45,341 nucleotides of DNA from an uncultured beta proteobacterium. GTDB lineage: Bacteria; Pseudomonadota; Gammaproteobacteria; Burkholderiales; Burkholderiaceae_C. The notes under the pieces are model-generated. The model made no database searches. It was not told the DNA's origin and saw only the letters and a list, made by a program, of their open reading frames with translations. Of this stretch, positions 1-8,072 are shown in pieces (the stretch's first letter is position 1; each line of letters starts with the position of its first letter). Where the stretch lies: assembly GCA_903828665.1 (NCBI GenBank), contig CAIKMZ010000097.1, positions 1 through 45,341 on the forward strand. The letters run 5' to 3'. The position numbers were made by a program, and so were the translations under genes.

Positions 1-25
1 AGTTTATTGGCCCGGTTTGGAAAGT

Positions 26-45
26 TCTGTACGTCACCGCACAGA
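26..45. promoter_or_regulatory. Inverted repeat upstream of the Cys-repeat secreted protein
   Basis: TCTGT and ACAGA form a perfect 5-bp inverted repeat separated by 10 bases, about 125 bases before the start codon at 169. The layout suits a dimeric regulator or an element in a promoter, but no clear -35/-10 pair can be fixed next to it. A second small hairpin (GAGGC-GAAA-GCCTC, 120-133) lies closer to the gene, in the probable leader. Function is inferred only from position. Confidence 0.3.
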
Positions 46-168
46 CCCTTGGCATCGCCCTGCGTAACGTCGAGCCATATCACAGATCGCATCCGGCTGT
101 CTGCCGCATATTCAAGGGTGAGGCGAAAGCCTCAAAATTTCAATTGCTGACATTCGAAAAGGATTGTT

Positions 169-720
169 ATGAAGACATCTTTCAACTTCAAGGCTTCGCT
201 CGTCGTTGCCGCCCTGCTGTCACTATCGGCGGCACAGGCAGCAACCATCAGCAAGGCTGAGTACAAGGCCGACAAGACCCGCATCAGCGCGGATTACAAG
301 GCCGACAAGGCAGCATGCGCTGCGCTGGCCGGCAATGCCAAAGACATCTGTGTTGAGGAAGCCAAGGCCAAGGAGAAGGTTGCACGCGCCGAGCTGGAAT
401 ACAGCTACAGCGGCAAAGCCGCCGACCAGACCAAGGTGCTAATGGCCAAAGCCAAGTCGGCTTATGCGGTTGCCAAGGAAAAATGCAACGACCAGGCCGG
501 TAACGCCAAGGACGTATGCGTCAAGGAAGCCAAGGCGGTAGAAGTGAAGGCACTGGCAGATGCCAAGCTGGGCAAAAAGATCGGCGAAGCCAAGAAGGAA
601 GCTTCTGACGACAAGATGGATGCCAACTACAAGGTGGCTTTGGAAAAGTGTGACGCCCTGGCGGGCGAAGCCAAGACCAGCTGCATCGCAGCCGCCAAAG
701 CGAAGTTCGGCAAGAACTGA
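169..720 (+). CDS. Secreted protein with three Cys-x10-Cys repeats, function unknown
   Basis: A 183-residue protein starting at ATG 169, with AAAGGA five to six bases upstream. Residues 1-24 are a typical Sec signal peptide ending in AQA, so the product is probably periplasmic. The mature part is rich in Lys and Ala and probably helical. It contains three repeats about 55 residues apart, each built around Cys-x10-Cys (C50/C61, C106/C117, C161/C172) with the core LAGNAKD or a close variant between the cysteines. Six cysteines in pairs suggest three intra-repeat disulfides, each closing a helical hairpin; this is inference. I recognise the type as a hypothetical protein seen in Burkholderiales, often near stress genes, but know no function. 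No partner gene is evident; the next gene (841) is on the same strand 120 bases away. Confidence 0.8.
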   Translation: MKTSFNFKASLVVAALLSLSAAQAATISKAEYKADKTRISADYKADKAACAALAGNAKDICVEEAKAKEKVARAELEYSYSGKAADQTKVLMAKAKSAYAVAKEKCNDQAGNAKDVCVKEAKAVEVKALADAKLGKKIGEAKKEASDDKMDANYKVALEKCDALAGEAKTSCIAAAKAKFGKN

Positions 721-801
721 TCCCCTGCCTTGTCGTCAAAGAACGGGCAGACCGTACTAGGCGCTATAGCAGCGGACCACGGACTTGCTCGATCCTCTCA
801 A

Positions 802-817
802 ACGTCGAGAGCGACGT
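802..817 (+). terminator. Hairpin between the first two genes, possible weak terminator
   Basis: ACGTCG and CGACGT form a perfect 6-bp stem around an AGAG loop, followed after a few bases by ATTTTG. It lies 80 bases after the stop at 720 and 24 bases before the start at 841. It could be a weak terminator for the upstream gene or a structured leader of the downstream one; the short T run makes termination uncertain. Confidence 0.3.
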
Positions 818-840
818 GAGATTTTGTACCTGGAGTTCTT

Positions 841-1164
841 ATGAATGCTTTGGATCGTCAACAGGGGGCAGTGGCAATCATTATTCTTGCTGCTGCCCTT
901 TCAGCGAGCTGTTCAGATGCCGTTGCGCCCATGCCAGCAGTGCGGGCGCCTGCGGCAACCGCCAGTGATACCGCTTCACAATCATCCGTCGTCGGTACCG
1001 TGCCTGCCGGGCCGACCAAGGAACCGCCAGCGACGACGTCTGCCGCAAAGTCAGATATAAGCAAGGCGCAGCAGTCGGACTCGATGCCTATGCCTGGGCA
1101 GGCAAATGACCACTCGACACTGGCACCGAATGCAACACAAAAGGCCAATACCACGGCCCGTTAA
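841..1164 (+). CDS. Small Ala/Ser/Thr/Pro-rich exported protein, possible lipoprotein
   Basis: A 107-residue open frame with TGGAG five bases before ATG 841. A hydrophobic stretch (about residues 10-22) ends in LSASC, which resembles a lipobox although the usual Leu at -3 is replaced by Ser. Cys24 could be lipidated, or the segment could be an ordinary signal peptide or anchor. The rest is low-complexity Ala/Ser/Thr/Pro with no recognisable domain and is probably disordered. I do not recognise the family. The frame is real-looking because of its ribosome site and signal-like start, but short low-complexity frames can be spurious. A cupin remnant in another frame follows directly after the stop. 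Confidence 0.5.
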   Translation: MNALDRQQGAVAIIILAAALSASCSDAVAPMPAVRAPAATASDTASQSSVVGTVPAGPTKEPPATTSAAKSDISKAQQSDSMPMPGQANDHSTLAPNATQKANTTAR

Positions 1165-1175
1165 GCGTTGCGGAG

Positions 1176-1295
1176 AGCGGCACCCTGCCCATGAAGCTTT
1201 ATGCGCCGCCGAATCATCGGGACGGGGTGGTCCACCATACGCGCGCTGACGCGCCGGCTGACAGCGAACACTTCGACGGAAGAACGAGTGAATAG
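1176..1295 (+). pseudogene. C-terminal remnant of a cupin-family protein
   Basis: From 1176 the + strand encodes SGTLPMK, then LYAPPNHRDGVVHHTR, and ends EHFDGRTSE before TAG at 1293-1295. This is the characteristic C-terminus of a small single-domain cupin found widely in proteobacteria. No cupin barrel or N-terminus precedes it; upstream is the end of the gene at 841-1164 in a different frame. The normal family reads KLYTLYAPP at this place (from memory), whereas here it is KLYAPP, as if three residues were lost between short repeats. ATG 1191 could in principle start a 34-residue peptide, but no good ribosome site precedes it. The 99 bases from the LYAPP motif to the stop are about 84% identical, by hand count, to the equivalent part of the cupin remnant at 5557-5727. 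Confidence 0.7.
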
Positions 1296-1471
1296 CCAGC
1301 CTGCTAGTACTTGGTTGAAATGGAGACGAGGTACCAACAGTGTCCGATCATGACCATCAAGTGGGACTGCAAATAGATGTTCGCGACTCGACGCTGCACA
1401 AGCGTACTTCCAGATCCGAATAAGGTCACAGGTAAATTTATTGATGGAATTTCATTTAAAGGAGTGAGGAC

Positions 1472-2446
1472 ATGAGTTCAGATATGGAAGTCTCGCGCAT
1501 CCGCCGTCGGACAATGATGTTGGGCGGCAGTATTACCGCCGGGTTAGCTACCAATCTTTTTCCACAGGTGGCGTCGGCTGCTGGCGATGCGCCAGAAGGC
1601 CCGACCGTGCATCCTGGCGAAAAATTACCAGTTAAAGAAATCGAAGAAATTTTGCGCACCGACGGCCAAGTGACCAACGGTATCCTCTCCATATCCCTGG
1701 ATCGAAAGGATCTTCATGTTACGGGTCCAGGTGGAATTCCGTTCAAGGCAGCCTGGCAGGTAAACCATGAATTCGCGTTCCAAAGTCTCGGACTCGACAA
1801 GGCCATTGTTACTGGTGAATTGTCTCTGCTCTCCAAGGAGACAAATTTTGTTATTGATCAGATCATCAAGAACGGTCTGATGTTCCAGGCGTTCCACCAA
1901 CATTTTGTTGATTTGTCACCGCAGCTGTTTCACATGCATTTCAGGGGCATTGGGCATCCGCTTGACCTTGCACGCGCTATTGCCGCCGTCATTGCCCGTA
2001 CCGGCACGCCGCTTCCACAAAAATCGGCAACGACTCCCAAGACCTCACTCGACAAGGACAAGCTTGAAAAGATACTTGGTGGAACGGCTGAGGTGGCAGA
2101 TGACGGCGTGGTCATCGTTAGCATTCCGCGCAAAGAAACAATCGTGCTGGACGGTGTCGCGCTAAAGTCTGAAATGGGCGTCTCGCATACGGTGGCTTTC
2201 GAACCGCTCGACGGAGGAAAAAGGACAGCTGTCGCGCCAGATTTCGCGCTTATCGCCTCCGAAATCAATCCTCTGGTTCAGTTAATGCGTGAGCAGGGCT
2301 TCACCATCCATTGTCTGTACAACCAGGAGACAGCCGAGAACCCACAGTTGTATTTCACCCACCAGTTGGCCGTTGGCGACGCCTATGATCTCGCGCGCAA
2401 AATTCGTAAAGGATTGGAAGGCACGAATACTAAATTCAAGTCATGA
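1472..2446 (+). CDS. Tat-exported tandem DUF1259 protein (LppY/LpqO family)
   Basis: A 324-residue protein with a strong AAAGGAG before ATG 1472. The N-terminus has a twin-arginine-like signal (RRRTMMLGG, then a hydrophobic stretch ending near VASAA), so export by Tat is likely. Two homologous DUF1259 modules follow, roughly residues 50-180 and 200-320. Each has the family's pattern of an isoleucine-rich entry, a central LDG/ITG-type strand, and a late helix of the form H/Y-DLARKI. The first contains the His-rich stretch FQAFHQHF...FHMHFRG. DUF1259 has no established biochemical role that I know of. The tandem arrangement is normal for it. The gene is isolated, about 75 bases before the next gene on the same strand. 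Confidence 0.85.
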   Translation: MSSDMEVSRIRRRTMMLGGSITAGLATNLFPQVASAAGDAPEGPTVHPGEKLPVKEIEEILRTDGQVTNGILSISLDRKDLHVTGPGGIPFKAAWQVNHEFAFQSLGLDKAIVTGELSLLSKETNFVIDQIIKNGLMFQAFHQHFVDLSPQLFHMHFRGIGHPLDLARAIAAVIARTGTPLPQKSATTPKTSLDKDKLEKILGGTAEVADDGVVIVSIPRKETIVLDGVALKSEMGVSHTVAFEPLDGGKRTAVAPDFALIASEINPLVQLMREQGFTIHCLYNQETAENPQLYFTHQLAVGDAYDLARKIRKGLEGTNTKFKS

Positions 2447-2533
2447 AGTCAGCCTTGATGAGATCCGGGCGCTCTGTCCTTAGCTGTTGCCGCCGACCGA
2501 AAACTGACCCTATTCTGTACATTGAGCCTACTT

Positions 2534-3283
2534 ATGGATGCAGCAGACACGATTCGAAATGCAGTGGCGCAGGTTGCCGCCCTTCGCTTGGACGCGGCAT
2601 CGACTCCAAGCCTTCACGCCGCAACGGTCGCGATCAAGCTGTTTCAGGCGAATAGATTTTCCGGAACGTATGCGGATTTTCTGGCATCGGCTGAATATGC
2701 GGGTGCGGCGCGTTTCTTTCTGGAAGATCTGTACAGCGACAAAGACTACTCTCTGCGAGATCAACAGTTTGCGCGCATCGCGGGTGCACTTCAAAGGCTC
2801 TTTCCGCAACAGGTCGTCGCGACGGCAGTGTCGCTGGCGGAGTTGCATATGTTGACAGAAGAGCTTGATCGCCAGATGGCAGCGGTCTGGATGGCGGACT
2901 TGGGGGGTCGTGGCGTGTTTGACCGTGCCAGCCGCTACGTGGCCTGCTGGCGGTCGGTTGGCCGCGAGAAAGACCGATACCGCCAATTGAAAATGATGCT
3001 GAATGCCGGGCGCGAACTGGATCGCCACACACGTACGCCCGGGCTGCGCCTGATGCTGAAGATGATGCGCAGGCCGGCCTCGATAATAGGCCTTGGTTCT
3101 TTTCATAGGCTTCTTGAGTCGGGATTCGACACTTTTGCCCAGATGTCGGGCAAAGGCGCCCGGGCAAACGAGTTTCTCCGGACCATCGAGTTAAGGGAGT
3201 CCGCGTGGATCAAACGGCTCTCCAGTGGAGACGTGCCGGTCTGCGTGGCAGAACTGCAGACGTGCTTGGCGAATGTTCGGTAA
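2534..3283 (+). CDS. FFLEELY-motif family protein
   Basis: A 249-residue, helix-rich cytosolic protein. The defining segment is ARFFLEDLYSDKDYSLRDQQ (about residues 61-80 from the ATG), a close variant of the FFLEELY motif that names this betaproteobacterial family. The family's function is unknown to me. I place the start at ATG 2534; a TTG four codons upstream (2522) is possible but neither has a strong ribosome site. There is no signal peptide. It is more GC-rich than the genes around it and full length, so it may be an older chromosomal gene within the accessory region. The IS remnant on the opposite strand begins about 70 bases after its stop. Confidence 0.75.
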   Translation: MDAADTIRNAVAQVAALRLDAASTPSLHAATVAIKLFQANRFSGTYADFLASAEYAGAARFFLEDLYSDKDYSLRDQQFARIAGALQRLFPQQVVATAVSLAELHMLTEELDRQMAAVWMADLGGRGVFDRASRYVACWRSVGREKDRYRQLKMMLNAGRELDRHTRTPGLRLMLKMMRRPASIIGLGSFHRLLESGFDTFAQMSGKGARANEFLRTIELRESAWIKRLSSGDVPVCVAELQTCLANVR

Positions 3284-3352
3284 TATTTGGTTAGGATCCA
3301 TCGATGTCGAGGGGTATTCCCCCGTTTTCCACTGACGTCAGAAGTAGAAGGT

Positions 3353-3421
3353 TTATGCAGTCTTGGCCAGGTACTGCTCCGGGGTCGATCCACCTAGGGC
3401 CATGTGCGGGCGGTCGTGATT
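3353..3421 (-). pseudogene. 3' end of an IS3-type transposase (IS remnant)
   Basis: On the minus strand this stretch encodes NHDRPHMALGGSTPEQYL followed by AKTA and a stop at 3353-3355. RPHxALGGxTPxxYL is the familiar C-terminus of the DDE integrase subunit (OrfB) of IS3-like elements. The frame upstream (higher coordinates) stays open for a short distance but loses transposase likeness after about 3425, so nearly the whole element is gone. Past the stop, the sequence up to the GGGG-TATT-CCCC motif at 3311-3322 may be the old terminal end of the IS. The rest of 3284-3667 shows no other gene. Confidence 0.65.
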
Positions 3422-3667
3422 GCGCAGGGGTGCAAGTTCGTCAGCGCTTGTTGCATAGGGAAGTGCCATGATGGGTCTTCGCAAAGTTCTTCTAAATAAA
3501 TTTTCGCGCGAGGCACTACCCGTATCTCTTCGTCATCGCACACAGCGCTGAATAGAGTTTTGCTTCCGGCAGAGCCTGGATTCGACTCAGACAGTTGGCC
3601 TTCAATGTCCTATGAAAAGCGCAACCGCGACGTGTATAAGTACCATGAACTTCTTCTGCCCAGTGCA

Positions 3668-4282
3668 TTACCCGCCAAGTGTCTGATCCTGTTTTTTATA
3701 CCAGGCAAGTGCGTGCTCAAAATGCTGCGGATCAAAATCTGGCCAATATTCGTCCCTGACATAGAAATCCGCATAAACCGATTGCGCCGGGAGAAAACCG
3801 CTCAAGCGGCGACCTCCACCCCAGCGTACGATCAAATCCAGACGTGAAACTTCATTGGAACGCAGGCCGCCGTTTTTAAGACCGGCCAGATCCCATTCCC
3901 AGCCATAGTTGACCAGTAGATTCACCTTCATTCCGACACCCTGGCGCTGCCGGAATTCTGTTAACCCCTTGGGGAATTGCGTCGAGGTCTCATCGCCGAC
4001 AACCAGCAGGGCTGCGCCACGACGTGCGATCTCTAAAGCGAATGCAACAGTGGCCTCGCTGAATGCCTGTTTCTGAACCGAAGGCCGCTTGGTGTTGTCC
4101 TGGGTAAAGCAGTAGATGGAAGCTTCCTCGATCCCGCATTCTTTACATTTCTCATACAGCAGTAACCCCGGGTTGATGCCATTAGCATATCCAGCCTCTT
4201 TGGGAAGACCACGATCCGTAGCCCAGCGACGGTTTCCATCGGGAATGAAACCGACATGATGCGGGATGTTGTTTTTCGTCAT
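3668..4282 (-). CDS. cis-prenyltransferase (undecaprenyl diphosphate synthase family), short form
   Basis: This protein belongs to the UppS/cis-prenyltransferase family, which condenses isopentenyl diphosphate onto an allylic primer with Z stereochemistry. The diagnostic N-terminal motif is present as HVGFIPDGNRRWA (catalytic Asp in PDGN), as is the C-terminal block LDLIVRWGGGRRLSGFL...WPDF with the Arg and Ser residues that bind diphosphate. At 204 residues from ATG 4282 (AAGG six bases upstream) it is shorter than housekeeping UppS (about 240-250), which may indicate a shorter product chain or a specialised role. A start 11 codons upstream is possible but poorer. Its neighbour about 100 bases upstream on the same strand is a second ispH copy, so the pair looks like an isoprenoid cassette. 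It is unlikely to be the essential cell-wall enzyme, which normally sits in the rseP/dxr cluster. Confidence 0.8.
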   Translation of the reverse strand: MTKNNIPHHVGFIPDGNRRWATDRGLPKEAGYANGINPGLLLYEKCKECGIEEASIYCFTQDNTKRPSVQKQAFSEATVAFALEIARRGAALLVVGDETSTQFPKGLTEFRQRQGVGMKVNLLVNYGWEWDLAGLKNGGLRSNEVSRLDLIVRWGGGRRLSGFLPAQSVYADFYVRDEYWPDFDPQHFEHALAWYKKQDQTLGG

Positions 4283-4384
4283 TGCAAACCTTATTCCAAA
4301 TTGATGTGTGACCACACGAGACGAACGGTAATAAATTTGCTTTCTCTGATATCTTGTATGTCATTTGACAAAACCGAATGCAAA

Positions 4385-5351
4385 TCATGCATTGCTCTGA
4401 CTTGAACTCCCCGCTGTCTGAAATTTGCTCAATCCCTTTGGCAACGGAAAGGCAACATGTTCTTCTACGCCTTCCAGTGTTCGCACGCTCTTCGCGCCGC
4501 ATTCCTTCAAGCGATCAATCACCGACTGCACCAAAACTTCTGGCGCCGATGCGCCAGCGGTCACGCCGATGCGCATTTTCCCGACCAACCATGCCAGATC
4601 GATTTGCGTCGCGTTGTCTACCATGTATGCCTCAGTCCAATTTTTTTCTGCGACTTCACGGAGGCGGTTGGAGTTGGAACTATTTGGGCTGCCGACCACG
4701 ATTACGAGATCCACCTGCGGCGCACATGAATTTCACTGCTTCCTGCCGGTTCGTGGTCGCGTAGCATATATCGGCTTTTTTCGGCTCGGTAATGCTTGGA
4801 TATTTGCGTTTCAGCGCCCGAATGACTTCAATGGTGTCGTCTACGGATAAGGTGGTTTGTGAAACATAGCCCAGCATGTTCGGATTGGTCACTTGCAGTT
4901 TTTCCACATCATGCGCGGTCTCGACCAGATGCATTCCATGTTCCGATTGGCCCATCGTGCCTTCCACTTCTGGATGGCCTTGGTGGCCGATCATGATGAT
5001 TTCGCGTCCTTCACGGCGCATTTTTGCCACTTCGATATGTACCTTGGTCACCAAAGGGCAGGTTGCATCAAATACTCTCAAGCCGCGTGCATCGGCCTCA
5101 TCCTGTACTGCTTTGGAGACACCATGCGCCGAAAAAACGACGGTATTGCCGCCTGGGACATCTTGCAATTCATTGATGAAAATTGCGCCTTTGTTGCGCA
5201 AGTCATTGACGACATAAGCATTGTGTACGATTTCGTGGCGCACATAGATCGGTGCGCCAAACTCCGTGAGTGCTCGCTCGACGATTTCGATCGCGCGATC
5301 TACTCCGGCACAAAAGCCACGCGGTTGGGCGAGTAGTATTTCCGCATTCAT
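4385..5351 (-). pseudogene. ispH: Second ispH (4-hydroxy-3-methylbut-2-enyl diphosphate reductase) with a frameshift
   Basis: The minus strand encodes a near-complete IspH in two frames. Residues 1 to about 210 run from ATG 5351 (AAGGA upstream) and include the cluster cysteines in GFCAGV, DATCPLV and [10 protein letters not shown] and the GHQGHPEV histidine. One extra base near 4718 then throws the frame into a stop at 4680. Removing it continues directly into [26 protein letters not shown] and FPLPKGL, ending at 4385. The frameshifted product would lack the SSNSN and TAGASAP substrate-binding residues and should be inactive. It is clearly distinct from the intact ispH at 10915, so it is a paralogue, not a recent duplicate. 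It could be a real pseudogene, a sequencing error, or less likely a recoded gene. Confidence 0.85.
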
Positions 5352-5556
5352 TTTCTATCCTTCGAATCGCGCCACACATGCCTTGCACAAAATTCGCAGC
5401 AGCTTTCTGTACCTGTCATAGTATGCTAATAATTTTCGCTTCGAATTTCAGCCGTTGGCTCGCAAGCGGAAGATTGAAGGCGAACAAGGCATCGTCTTCG
5501 TTGATCTCGCGCAGGGTACCGGCAAAATGTCCGCCGTGGGATACGCGGTCGGCTCA

Positions 5557-5727
5557 TTATTCCGTCGTTTTTCCGTCGAAGTGTTCGTTGTCGGCCTGCG
5601 CATCGGCGCGGGTATGGTGGGCGACGCCGTCCCGATGATTTGGTGGCGCATAGAGCGTGTAAAGCACCCGCCGAAACTCTTCATTATTGACGGCGAGACC
5701 CTCGATATCTTGCACAAAACCTTTCAT
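5557..5727 (-). pseudogene. Cupin-family gene with its central barrel deleted in frame
   Basis: ATG 5727 with a strong AAGGAG seven bases upstream opens a 56-residue frame: MKGFVQDIEGLAVNNEEF, RRVLYT, then LYAPPNHRDGVAHHTR and EHFDGKTTE. Both ends match the termini of a small single-domain cupin, but the metal-binding barrel that should lie between VLYT and LYAPP (roughly 70-80 residues) is missing and the frame is kept. The deletion probably happened between short repeats encoding LYT/LYA. It is the last gene of a tight minus-strand run (27 bases after the hydrolase stop at 5755). The peptide cannot form a cupin fold; whether it is still made or does anything is unknown. Confidence 0.75.
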
Positions 5728-5754
5728 AATGTTTCTCCTTGGTTCAAAGTCACA

Positions 5755-6579
5755 TCAGGTCTTGAGGAATGCCAGCAGATCGGCGTTGAGTTGGTCTGTG
5801 TGCGTGATCGGAAGGCCGTGGGGTGCGCCCGTGTAAATCTTCAGGGTCGCGTTCTTGACAAGCTTAGATGAGCAAAGAGCCGCGGCGCCGATCGGCACGA
5901 TCTGGTCGTCATCACCATGAACGATCAGCGTCGGCACATCGAACTTCTTCAGGTCTTCGGTGAAGTCCGTCTCGGAGAACGCCTTGATGCAGTCGAAGGT
6001 GTTCTTGTGACCGCCCATGATTCCCTGATGCCAGAAGGTGTCGATCATGCCGTGTGAGACCTTGGCACCGGGCCGATTTGCGCCGAAGAACGGGCCGCTG
6101 GCGAGGTCCTTGTAAAACTGCGAGCGGTCGGCGAGCGAGGCGACGCGAATCTCGTCGAATTTCCCGATCGGCAGACCGCCGGGATTGGACGGCGTTTTCA
6201 GCATCAGGGGCGCGACGGCGGAGATCAGCGCCGCCTTGGCCACGCGTTTCGTACCGTGGCGGCCGATATAACGGGCAACTTCGCCGCCACCTGCGGAGAA
6301 GCCGACGAGGATGACACCTTTCAGATCGAGCTTTTCGATGAGCGCCGAGAGGTCGTCTGCATAGGTGTCCATGTCGTTGCCATTCCAGGACTGGCTCGAC
6401 CGGCCATGGCCGCGACGGTCATGGGCAATGCAGCGATAGCCGTTGGAGGCCAGGAACAGCATCTGAGCCTCCCAGCTATCCGCACTGAGGGGCCAGCCAT
6501 GGCTGAACACCACACATTGTCCTGTGCCCCAGTCTTTGTAATATATTTGTGTACCGTCTTTCGTCGCAATCGTACTCAC
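5755..6579 (-). CDS. Alpha/beta hydrolase, non-haem haloperoxidase/arylesterase type
   Basis: A 274-residue single-domain alpha/beta hydrolase of the group often annotated as cofactor-free chloroperoxidase or arylesterase. It has FSHGWP (oxyanion hole), the nucleophile elbow GFSAGG, an Asp in [10 protein letters not shown] and the catalytic His in GAPHGLP. It lacks a signal peptide, so it is cytosolic. The start is GTG at 6579, chosen because a near-perfect AAGGAGG lies seven bases before it. It sits between a gene whose first 39-41 codons are a second copy of this hydrolase (7949) and the cupin remnant (5727), with gaps of 44 and 27 bases, so all three probably share a transcript. The natural substrate cannot be told from sequence. 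Confidence 0.85.
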   Translation of the reverse strand: MSTIATKDGTQIYYKDWGTGQCVVFSHGWPLSADSWEAQMLFLASNGYRCIAHDRRGHGRSSQSWNGNDMDTYADDLSALIEKLDLKGVILVGFSAGGGEVARYIGRHGTKRVAKAALISAVAPLMLKTPSNPGGLPIGKFDEIRVASLADRSQFYKDLASGPFFGANRPGAKVSHGMIDTFWHQGIMGGHKNTFDCIKAFSETDFTEDLKKFDVPTLIVHGDDDQIVPIGAAALCSSKLVKNATLKIYTGAPHGLPITHTDQLNADLLAFLKT

Positions 6580-6623
6580 TGGGAACCTCCTTCTTTATCG
6601 GTGGGGATCGTCGAACTCTGATC

Positions 6624-7949
6624 CTATGGGGCTTTCGTGTCGCTCAGCGTCTTCAGGAAGACGACGATGGCCTGCTCCTCCGCCGGTGTCAAACCGAGAT
6701 TGCCTACCTCGCTGGTCATGTTGGCCGCATACTCGGGTGCGGGCCAGCCGGCGCCGGGTAGGTCGCGGGTGTTGTAGAAGTGGACGATGTCCTCGAGGCT
6801 CTTGAAGTAGCCGTTGTGGCCATACGCCTTCACGAAGCCCGCGTTCGGCCGCGTGTCGACGTTGCGCAGTGTCGGCACCTTGAATTTGCCGAGTTCCGGT
6901 TCGTAGACCGACGCGTCGTAGCCGGCGCTCTTCAGGTACCCGCCCAGACCCAGGTCAACCCACGACGCGCCCAGAGGATTGAAAGCGAGCTCCGAGTAGA
7001 ACGGGTTCATCGGGTTCTTCGGCACACCGAGGTTGATGTACGTGAAGTCGGTGAACAGCACCTTGCCACTGGTAGGATTGGCGGTGCTGGTGTGGCAGCT
7101 GGCGCACTTCGCCTTGCCGTTGAACAGCGAGAGCCCCAGCGTCTCCTGCGCGGTCAGCCCGTTGTCCGACCCGATGAACGTGTCGAACCGCGAGTTGTAT
7201 GGACTCACCTCTGCGGAGCGCTCGTAGTCGGCAATCGAGCGGCCGATCATCTGGTACGCCGTCACAGTGTTGTCGAAGGCGTGCGTGCCCCACACCTGCA
7301 TGAACAGGTTCGCGTAGGTCGATTGCTTCACCTTGTCCACGACAACGCCGGCACTCGCGTTGTTCTGCTCCAGCGGGTTCAGGAACGGGCCGATAGCCTG
7401 CTCGGTCAGCGGATCCCCGAGCGTCAGGCCGGTGGCGCGGCCGTCCCAGAACATGCCGCCGGTCCAGCCGTTCGTGGCGTCGAGATGCAGCACGGGGCTG
7501 TTACCGCCGTACGCGCTCGACGGCGGTTTGCTGTTGCCGAACCGGCCTGTCACGGCACCCTCGTAGACTGCGCCGCCTTGGCTGACCATCGCGCTGGGTC
7601 CGGTCCATCCGACTTGCGACGCGTGGCACGCGACGCAGGCCTGACCGGCCGGCTCTGAGAGATTAGTGTCGAAGAACAACTGCTTGCCGAGCCACTGTTT
7701 GTCGGTGAAGCTGGCTGGTCGATCGAGCGCCACACCGGCGTCGCTCGCCGACCCGCCGCACGCGGATACGGTGAGGAGAAATAGCACGCACAGCGCGATT
7801 GCAATCAGTGGCAGCACGGTCTTGAGTAGCATCTGAGCCCCCCAGCTTTCCGCACTGAGTGGCCAGCCGTGGCTGAACACCATCGGTTGTCCGGTGCCCC
7901 AGTCATTGTCGTAGATCAGCGTACCGTCCTTGGTCGTCATCGTACTCAT
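6624..7949 (-). CDS. Di-haem cytochrome c peroxidase (MauG/CCP family) fused to a hydrolase N-terminus
   Basis: From ATG 7949 (AAAGGAG seven bases upstream) the first 40-41 residues are the N-terminus of a haloperoxidase-type hydrolase ([16 protein letters not shown]), paralogous to the gene at 5755-6579. The frame then runs without a break into a complete lipoprotein-type di-haem peroxidase. Counted from Met40 (codon 7830-7832), it has a signal segment with lipobox VSAC (Cys25), haem motifs CVACH (66-70) and CASCH (243-247), [22 protein letters not shown] and the C-terminal FKVPTLRN...YGHNGYF. The family reduces hydrogen peroxide in the periplasm using electrons from small cytochromes or quinol. 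Met40 may be the peroxidase's own start, with GGGGGG a few bases upstream, giving a normal 402-residue lipoprotein. Translation from 7949 would put 39 extra residues before the export signal. Which start is used cannot be decided here. Confidence 0.85.
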   Translation of the reverse strand: MSTMTTKDGTLIYDNDWGTGQPMVFSHGWPLSAESWGAQMLLKTVLPLIAIALCVLFLLTVSACGGSASDAGVALDRPASFTDKQWLGKQLFFDTNLSEPAGQACVACHASQVGWTGPSAMVSQGGAVYEGAVTGRFGNSKPPSSAYGGNSPVLHLDATNGWTGGMFWDGRATGLTLGDPLTEQAIGPFLNPLEQNNASAGVVVDKVKQSTYANLFMQVWGTHAFDNTVTAYQMIGRSIADYERSAEVSPYNSRFDTFIGSDNGLTAQETLGLSLFNGKAKCASCHTSTANPTSGKVLFTDFTYINLGVPKNPMNPFYSELAFNPLGASWVDLGLGGYLKSAGYDASVYEPELGKFKVPTLRNVDTRPNAGFVKAYGHNGYFKSLEDIVHFYNTRDLPGAGWPAPEYAANMTSEVGNLGLTPAEEQAIVVFLKTLSDTKAP

Positions 7950-8072
7950 GGTTCAACTCCTTTGTGGTTGCAGCACTGATAGCGACGGGCGACAGAAATC
8001 TGCCGCGCCCTAGGCAACCCAATATTCACCAGCATTGGATATCTTTCCCCCGGAGACGCTCGGTGCACTACC

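Noticed and set aside
5455..5871. 138-codon plus-strand open frame
   Set aside because: Runs antisense across the cupin remnant and the hydrolase end, which have family matches on the minus strand.
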